In this document: piece by piece, positions 14,499 to 18,741 of the stretch
Layout: every line of letters starts with the position of its first letter
Numbering within the stretch: the first letter of the stretch is position 1
Assembly (NCBI GenBank): GCA_019308645.1
Contig: JAFDHR010000038.1
Coordinates: forward strand, 1-18,741
Direction: 5' to 3'
Source: Deltaproteobacteria bacterium
GTDB taxonomy: Bacteria; Desulfobacterota; DSM-4660; Desulfatiglandales; B25-G16
Length of the DNA stretch: 18,741 nucleotides
Notes under the pieces: generated by a model
What the model saw: only the letters and a program-made list of their open reading frames with translations
What the model was told of the DNA's origin: nothing
Database searches by the model: none
Translations under genes and position numbers: made by a program

Positions 14499-15343
14499 GT
14501 CTCATCTCTTCTTCCAATGAGATCTTTAATAACTTCCAAGTTATTTAGGTTCTTATGTGATTTAGAATAAACTTCGTATATAATATCCAGAATCCCTTGA
14601 CCAAGATCATAATAATAATTCGACACAAACTTTTTTGCCACCCTTGGTCTGAAAGAATAAGGTGTTATCTCATAATGTATTTCATTCTCACCCGGAATAT
14701 ATTCAATATCAATATCTCCATGAAACATTTCTTTGATCATTATTAACAGGTCTTTTACTTTTGTTGACTGTGTACCTGTAATCATGACATATTGACTTCT
14801 AAATTCATCAGTGAGAATCTCAACACTACATCTTGCTGCATCAAGGACATTAATATAATCTCTAATTTCCTCTCCGTCCCCTTTTCTAATAATTTTTCCT
14901 TCCTCAATAACTTGTTTAATTATTTTATAGATAAAATTAAACTCATTGGCACGTATTCCGTACAAAGAACCATATCTCAAAATGGTGTAATCAAGGCCAA
15001 AGACCTTCTGATAGTCCTCTATTATCAACTCACAAGCCTGTTTACTGCTTCTATAAAATGATGCAAGATCGCTATAAACATATATGGAGCTGGCAAAGAT
15101 AAATCGTTTAACCTTACTGATTTTGCATGCATCTAAGATGTTGGTATTCCCCAAAACATTCACTTCAATAGTCTTCAGAGGTTCCTGATGGGCAACATTA
15201 TCCCCAATTACCATCCTTTGGTCGTCTTTAAGATACAGTGATTCCACCATATCAAAGATAATCACCTCAAACCCATTATCAGTAAGACAATCGGCAACGT
15301 GGCTTCCCAAAAATCCAGAACCTCCGAAGACAACAACCTTCAT
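14495..15343 (-). CDS. NAD-dependent sugar epimerase/dehydratase with an apparent 26-residue internal deletion
   Basis: An extended SDR of 282 aa, shorter than the usual 300-320. The Rossmann start is GGSGFLGS (7-14), the serine region is FASSIYVYSD (83-92), catalytic Tyr97/Lys101 lie in FYRSSKQACE, and LRYGSLYGIRANEF (122-135) follows. Between Asp48 (MVIGD) and AHQEPLKTIEVNVLG, the segment that normally carries the DIVxNFAGIADI strand is missing. The colinear broken paralogue at 10887-11111 still contains it, so about 78 nt seem to have been lost in frame here. The lost strand forms part of the NAD-binding sheet, so activity is uncertain; a sequence or assembly error is possible. ATG 15343 is used. 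It couples by ATGA overlap to the HAD gene. Role: nucleotide-sugar or sugar-acid remodelling. Confidence 0.88.
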   Translation of the reverse strand: MKVVVFGGSGFLGSHVADCLTDNGFEVIIFDMVESLYLKDDQRMVIGDNVAHQEPLKTIEVNVLGNTNILDACKISKVKRFIFASSIYVYSDLASFYRSSKQACELIIEDYQKVFGLDYTILRYGSLYGIRANEFNFIYKIIKQVIEEGKIIRKGDGEEIRDYINVLDAARCSVEILTDEFRSQYVMITGTQSTKVKDLLIMIKEMFHGDIDIEYIPGENEIHYEITPYSFRPRVAKKFVSNYYYDLGQGILDIIYEVYSKSHKNLNNLEVIKDLIGRRDET

Positions 15344-15388
15344 CTCTTATATATTCCTCTTCATTATTATTTTTATTTGCCCGTATAT

Positions 15389-16051
15389 CTATTTAAAAAA
15401 ACCTACTACAGTACATGGGGCACTATCAATCATCTCAACCAACAATGGGGATACCCAAACCTCCTTAAGATTGTATAAGTTACCTGACAGATTCATATCT
15501 TCAATAACTACAATGGGATTACCTTCTCCTCTGCTATTCAACAAAGCCCGGTGAGCTTCTCTTCCCAACTCCTTGTGCTGAAAAGAAGAGATAGAAACCC
15601 AGTCAATCCCAATTGCTCGAAGTGAAAGATACTTCTGTCTCAACCACAGTCCTAATTCTGGATCCAGACCTGGATTATGAAAACTATAGATATCTTTTTC
15701 CCTAAATTTACTCCATCCAGATTGAAAAAGTATCAGGTCTGTTTCTGAATAGATATCGTCCAAAAGGTCCTTCTGGGTTATAATCTTTCCGGGTTCCGCA
15801 TCAATTTTTACTACTTGTGGTTTTCTAAAAAACCAGAAATCACAGGAATAATCGGTTACTTTACTTCCTTGTGTAAAAAAATGAGCAGGACAATCCACAT
15901 GAGTTCCCCAGTGGTTTTCCATGCCTATCCAGTAAGTCTGGCAAGGATCACCACTAGCGATCGATCTTACTTCCCGTAACTCCAATTTTTCCATGGTTGA
16001 ACCATAAACGGGAATTAGCGGTGACAACTTATAAGATAAATACTGTATCAT
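15389..16051 (-). CDS. Cyclase-family metal-dependent hydrolase (kynurenine formamidase-like fold)
   Basis: A 220-aa member of the putative-cyclase family (PF04199 type), which includes kynurenine formamidase and other metal-dependent amide or lactone hydrolases and dehydratases. The signature HxGTHxDxPxHF is complete: His47, Gly49, Thr50, His51, Asp53, Pro55 and His57 in ENHWGTHVDCPAHFF. Further expected metal or acid residues lie in AIGIDW (Asp150), EAHRALL (His167) and VVIEDM (Glu184). ATG 16051 overlaps the preceding dehydrogenase stop as ATGA, so its product is likely made together with it. In a polysaccharide locus its substrate is probably a keto-acid, lactone or formamide-bearing sugar rather than formylkynurenine (inference). 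No tryptophan-degradation genes are nearby. Confidence 0.9.
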   Translation of the reverse strand: MIQYLSYKLSPLIPVYGSTMEKLELREVRSIASGDPCQTYWIGMENHWGTHVDCPAHFFTQGSKVTDYSCDFWFFRKPQVVKIDAEPGKIITQKDLLDDIYSETDLILFQSGWSKFREKDIYSFHNPGLDPELGLWLRQKYLSLRAIGIDWVSISSFQHKELGREAHRALLNSRGEGNPIVVIEDMNLSGNLYNLKEVWVSPLLVEMIDSAPCTVVGFFK

Positions 16052-16956
16052 TGATCCTGCACTCCATTAATCAGATTTCTGACCGCTTGCATCTCCATTT
16101 CAATCCTGCTTTCTCTGGCATACGAACCGATATGGGGGGTAAGAATTACATTATCTAACTCGCATAGGGGACCAGTATATGGTTCATTTTCGAAAACATC
16201 GAGAGCGGCTCCTGCCAATTTTCCTTTCTGTAAGGCTGAATATAAAGCTGTTTCATCTACCAGGCCGCCGCGGGATGCATTTATTAACCAGGCATTATCT
16301 TTCATTAGTTTTAGCTCTGTCTCTCCAATTGTATATTTTCCATCTGCATTTGCTGAGCAGTGGAGAGTGATTATATCAGCCCAGGAAAGCAATTCGTTTT
16401 TTGACTTAAGGGGGATCGCACCTTCAACGGTACGTATATCGTAATAGGCAATTTCAACTCCTAAAGGAGCAAGTAACTGAGCAACTTTTTGTCCTATTCT
16501 GCCGAAACCCCAAATACCTACTTTTTTCCCTGTCAACAGACTTCCCATCTGTTTTTTCCACACACTCTTTCTTAACTCACGGTCCATTGCTGTAATTTTA
16601 CGCAATAGATCCAGCATCAACCCTAATGCCAATTCTGCTACGGCCAGTGTCGGGCCGTATGGTGTGGAATAAACTTTAATACTTAATTCTTTCGCTTTTT
16701 CCAGGTCAACATTATCCAGACCGGCTCCACAACGCGAAATGACCTTTAATTCAGGTAAGTTTTCTAATACCTCTTCATTTAAGGGTTCGGTCCCGGCAAC
16801 AAGTCCGTCAGCATCTTTTGCCAGATTGATTACTTCACTGCTGGTTAGTTTTCTACCATAAGGGTTGATAGTATATTCTATCTGGTTTTTTTTCAATTCA
16901 TCCAATGGTGAACGGTCATATGCTGCAAATGAGGAAGTTGTGATAACGATTTTCAT
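16048..16956 (-). CDS. D-isomer-specific 2-hydroxyacid dehydrogenase (phosphoglycerate dehydrogenase-like)
   Basis: A 302-aa NAD-dependent oxidoreductase that interconverts a 2-keto acid and a D-2-hydroxy acid. The substrate-domain loop is SRCGAGLDNVD (74-84), the cofactor motif GIWGFGRIG (147-155), the catalytic Arg lies in NASRGGLVDE (226-235), the Glu in ALDVFENEP (251-259), and His275 in LTPHIGSYARES. All three catalytic residues are present. It lacks an ACT domain, so it is not a full-length regulatory SerA. ATG 16956 overlaps the aldolase stop (ATGA), with AAGGTG upstream; its own stop overlaps the cyclase start. The coupling suggests it acts on the product of the aldolase, a 2-keto acid (inference). 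Confidence 0.93.
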   Translation of the reverse strand: MKIVITTSSFAAYDRSPLDELKKNQIEYTINPYGRKLTSSEVINLAKDADGLVAGTEPLNEEVLENLPELKVISRCGAGLDNVDLEKAKELSIKVYSTPYGPTLAVAELALGLMLDLLRKITAMDRELRKSVWKKQMGSLLTGKKVGIWGFGRIGQKVAQLLAPLGVEIAYYDIRTVEGAIPLKSKNELLSWADIITLHCSANADGKYTIGETELKLMKDNAWLINASRGGLVDETALYSALQKGKLAGAALDVFENEPYTGPLCELDNVILTPHIGSYARESRIEMEMQAVRNLINGVQDQ

Positions 16957-17723
16957 TTTTCACCTTTCAATTCAGACATTGCACGACATGCAGCATCACC
17001 TAAAAATATACTATCCAGACTGAAGGCAAGGAATTGATATCCCTGCTCGCATCGCTTTCGAGCCTCTTCAGGGTCAGAAGACACAGAATGGAAACCAGCC
17101 GGAATATTGTGACGGCGAGCGGCATCCATTACCTTTTCTAATGCATCTTTAACTTCAGGAGCTTCGAAATCTCCTGGTTTTCCTAACGAGCCGGACAAAT
17201 CATAAGGTCCGATCATAAAAGCATCAAGACCAGGTGTTGAGAAAATTTCATCAATATTATTTACTGCGTCAATATGTTCTATCTGGACAATAACGATACT
17301 TTCTTCAGCCACCCATTTCTTATACGCCTCAAAGTTTCTGCCAAAGCCTTGAGCACTGTATAATCCCACCCCACGAGTTCCAACTGGGGGATATTTTACT
17401 GAATTTATTGCGGCTTCAGCATCACCCTTATTACAAACATTTGGTACTATCACCCCGTAGGCTCCTGCATCCATAACCCGCTTAATCAGATTCGGATTAT
17501 TCTCCCCCACACGAACCAAAGGCACTATGTTATTGGCTTCTATTGAAATAATCAAGGTTAACAGGTCTCTCAATTCTATAGAACTATGCTCCATATCAAC
17601 AACCAGCCACTCAAAGCCGGCCGGAGCCAATATTTCAGGAATTAATGGGTGAGGAATTGTGATCCACGAACCATATGTCTGTCTCTTTTCCGACAAAATC
17701 TTTTTTAAAGGATTCTTCTTCAT
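16953..17723 (-). CDS. HpcH/HpaI-family class II aldolase (pyruvate-type)
   Basis: A 256-aa TIM-barrel aldolase like HpaI, GarL and RhmA, which cleave or form 4-hydroxy-2-keto acids with a pyruvate enolate held on a divalent metal. The expected residues are present: His46 in VVDMEHSS (catalytic base region), Arg71 in VPLVRVG (pyruvate binding), the metal ligands Glu149 in VQIEHIDAV and Asp175 in IGPYDLSGSLG, plus GAYGVIVPNV (87-96) and TRGVG (116-120). The length is normal. ATG 17723 has AGGTG 6 nt upstream. It opens a coupled trio with the dehydrogenase and cyclase. In a glycan locus it could synthesise a keto-deoxy sugar acid or a hydroxy-acid side group; the direction and the aldehyde partner are unknown. 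Confidence 0.92.
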   Translation of the reverse strand: MKKNPLKKILSEKRQTYGSWITIPHPLIPEILAPAGFEWLVVDMEHSSIELRDLLTLIISIEANNIVPLVRVGENNPNLIKRVMDAGAYGVIVPNVCNKGDAEAAINSVKYPPVGTRGVGLYSAQGFGRNFEAYKKWVAEESIVIVQIEHIDAVNNIDEIFSTPGLDAFMIGPYDLSGSLGKPGDFEAPEVKDALEKVMDAARRHNIPAGFHSVSSDPEEARKRCEQGYQFLAFSLDSIFLGDAACRAMSELKGEK

Positions 17724-17745
17724 TTAATCACCTGCGTGTTGTAAT

Positions 17746-17781
17746 TTGCGTTATGCAATAACGCAAAGCCTCATCGGCTTT
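17746..17781. repeat. Two adjacent hairpins between the flippase and aldolase genes
   Basis: A perfect 9-bp inverted repeat (TTGCGTTAT / ATAACGCAA, 3-nt loop, 17746-17766) overlaps by two bases a second stem (AAAGCC / GGCTTT, 5-nt loop, 17765-17781). Both would form in the minus-strand transcript, in the 84-nt gap after the flippase stop. Neither is followed by a T-run on that strand, so this is more likely an mRNA processing or stability element, or a mutually exclusive fold, than a plain terminator. Confidence 0.6.
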
Positions 17782-17807
17782 ACTGCACGAATTAAATTTG
17801 GAAATTT

Positions 17808-18741
17808 CTATGCATGGTCAGACGTAACAATTCTTCTTAAAGGAATCATATTTTTGATTAATGTATAATTTTCCATAGTGATAACTTTCAACTTGACACC
17901 AAGATATATATAAGAAAAAACCGATGCACACTTAAGGATTAATCGAAATTCATAAGCAACAGAAAAATGTCTCATCAAAATCATCAAAATTGCTGACGGA
18001 AAGAAAATAAAGAAAATGGCCCCTATCTTTTTGTATTCCCATTTAATCTCATAATAATGTTGGGAAACAGCAAAATAAATTCCTCCGGAAATCAGTCCCG
18101 CCAGGAGTGTTCCCCATGCGGCACCGATTGCACCCCATTTCATGATAAATGGTATATTAAAGCCCACATTCAGCCCTATACTAACCATTGTTAAAAGGGA
18201 AGTAATATGCGTTTTTTTTGTGAATATAAGCTGGTTGCCATTTAGTTTCCCAAAAAACAGAAATCCATAAAACATTGAGAGGATGATAACAATGTCAATG
18301 GCCCCATGATAAGATTGGGGTGTTAATATTGATATAATTTCTTCCGAGAAAAGAGATACGAGCAAAGCAACGGATACACAAACGTAGGCAAATGGAGTCA
18401 GGTATTTGCCGATTGCCACCTTACCTTTTTCTTTCATATCAAACATTTTTTTATAGACCTGGGGCGAAAAAACATTCTGGATGGCGGTCATAAAAACAAA
18501 TATCATGTTGGAAACTCTCTGGCCAATGCTATAGACACCTACTCCCCCTACAGTGGCAAGCAGGCCAATCATATATTTATCAAATTGTGTGCCTATGTCT
18601 CCCAGGAATATTCTCGGTGTCAAGGGATAGCTTATTTTTAACGATTCAATAAATATTGATTTGCTGAATGAGGGTTTGAGCGTAGTTATAAATTTATAAC
18701 TCAATACACTAAAAATTATAGCCCCAGAGCATAATTGTGCA
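17808..18741 (-). CDS. Wzx-like polysaccharide flippase (MATE/MOP superfamily), 5' end outside the window
   Basis: The C-terminal part of a multi-spanning inner-membrane protein that flips lipid-linked glycan units to the periplasm. The frame is open to the window edge: the residues before the TTG at 18704 (about AQLCSGAIIFSV) are hydrophobic and coding-like, so TTG is not the real start. The visible part has PRIFLGDIGTQFDKYMIG, equivalent to the mid-protein segment of Wzx that starts the second half-bundle. At least six hydrophobic segments follow, e.g. VYSIGQRVSNMIFVFM, YVCVSVALLVSLF, VIILSMFYGFLFF, GLNVGFNIPFIM and AIFFIFFPSAILMILM. About 310 residues are present of an expected 420-500. 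It is the first visible gene of the operon; TAG stop at 17808. Confidence 0.9.
   Translation of the reverse strand, partial: AQLCSGAIIFSVLSYKFITTLKPSFSKSIFIESLKISYPLTPRIFLGDIGTQFDKYMIGLLATVGGVGVYSIGQRVSNMIFVFMTAIQNVFSPQVYKKMFDMKEKGKVAIGKYLTPFAYVCVSVALLVSLFSEEIISILTPQSYHGAIDIVIILSMFYGFLFFGKLNGNQLIFTKKTHITSLLTMVSIGLNVGFNIPFIMKWGAIGAAWGTLLAGLISGGIYFAVSQHYYEIKWEYKKIGAIFFIFFPSAILMILMRHFSVAYEFRLILKCASVFSYIYLGVKLKVITMENYTLIKNMIPLRRIVTSDHA

Noticed and set aside
15389..16051. Kynurenine formamidase of tryptophan degradation
   Set aside because: Only the family signature supports it; the gene is locked into a glycan operon with no kynurenine-pathway neighbours.
16048..16956. Serine-biosynthetic phosphoglycerate dehydrogenase (serA)
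   Set aside because: Family match is only general; no ACT domain and coupling to an aldolase and a cyclase argue for a different hydroxy-acid substrate.
17746..17766. Integron attC-like site (GTTAT core inside an inverted repeat)
   Set aside because: The palindrome is short and perfect, lacks the asymmetric R''/L'' and R'/L' boxes with extrahelical bases, and no integrase is present.
17746..17781. Rho-independent terminator after the flippase
   Set aside because: No T-tract follows either stem on the minus strand.
18665..18704. TTG 18704 as a real start giving a short flippase
   Set aside because: The frame stays open and hydrophobic to the window edge, and the visible part corresponds only to the second half of a Wzx protein.

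Overview
The window is one strand-biased surface-polysaccharide (O-antigen, capsule or glycan) biosynthesis locus. Every supported gene lies on the minus strand, so transcription runs from high to low coordinates. The mix of a Wzx-type flippase, GT2 and GT4 glycosyltransferases, sugar dehydratase/epimerase-type SDRs, a DegT aminotransferase, SAM methyltransferases and a CMP-sugar synthetase-like enzyme indicates a Gram-negative bacterium. Small dispersed repeats built on 'aatctgcg' recur in and between genes. From general familiarity these, with this gene mix, suggest a Desulfobacterota-like (deltaproteobacterial) anaerobe; that placement is low-confidence inference.

Region A (18741 to 11948) looks like one transcription unit. 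It starts with a flippase cut by the window edge. A tightly coupled trio follows: HpcH/HpaI aldolase, 2-hydroxyacid dehydrogenase and metal-dependent cyclase, joined by 4-nt ATGA overlaps. Next come an NAD-sugar epimerase, a HAD phosphatase, an acylneuraminate-cytidylyltransferase-like enzyme and a radical SAM/SPASM-type protein, ended by a convincing Rho-independent terminator. The combination of pyruvate-type aldolase, HAD phosphatase and CMP transferase without a NeuB/KdsA synthase is the most interesting biochemical idea here: a non-standard route to a CMP-activated ulosonic-type sugar or a related acidic substituent.

Region B (11909 to 6648) holds a FabG-like SDR, a mosaic of broken genes (5' part of a paralogous epimerase joined to the 3' end of an unknown gene), a methyltransferase, a 595-aa protein resembling surface-carbohydrate biosynthesis GT-B proteins, an acetyltransferase remnant and a GT2.

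Region C (6618 to 4553) is an overlapping epimerase/GT4 pair that is visibly more GC-rich. Genetic debris lies on both sides of the C/GT2 block: the acetyltransferase remnant on one side, and a truncated GT2 plus a decayed frame on the other.

Region D (3521 to 76) has a GT4 overlapping or abutting a methyltransferase, then a DegT/DnrJ/EryC1 aminotransferase. The methyltransferase has been invaded in frame by a repeat element, and the 3' ends of the methyltransferase and the aminotransferase run into related repeats.

Overall this is a mosaic glycan locus with frequent gene decay and repeat insertion. No tRNA, rRNA, CRISPR array, transposase or integrase was seen.
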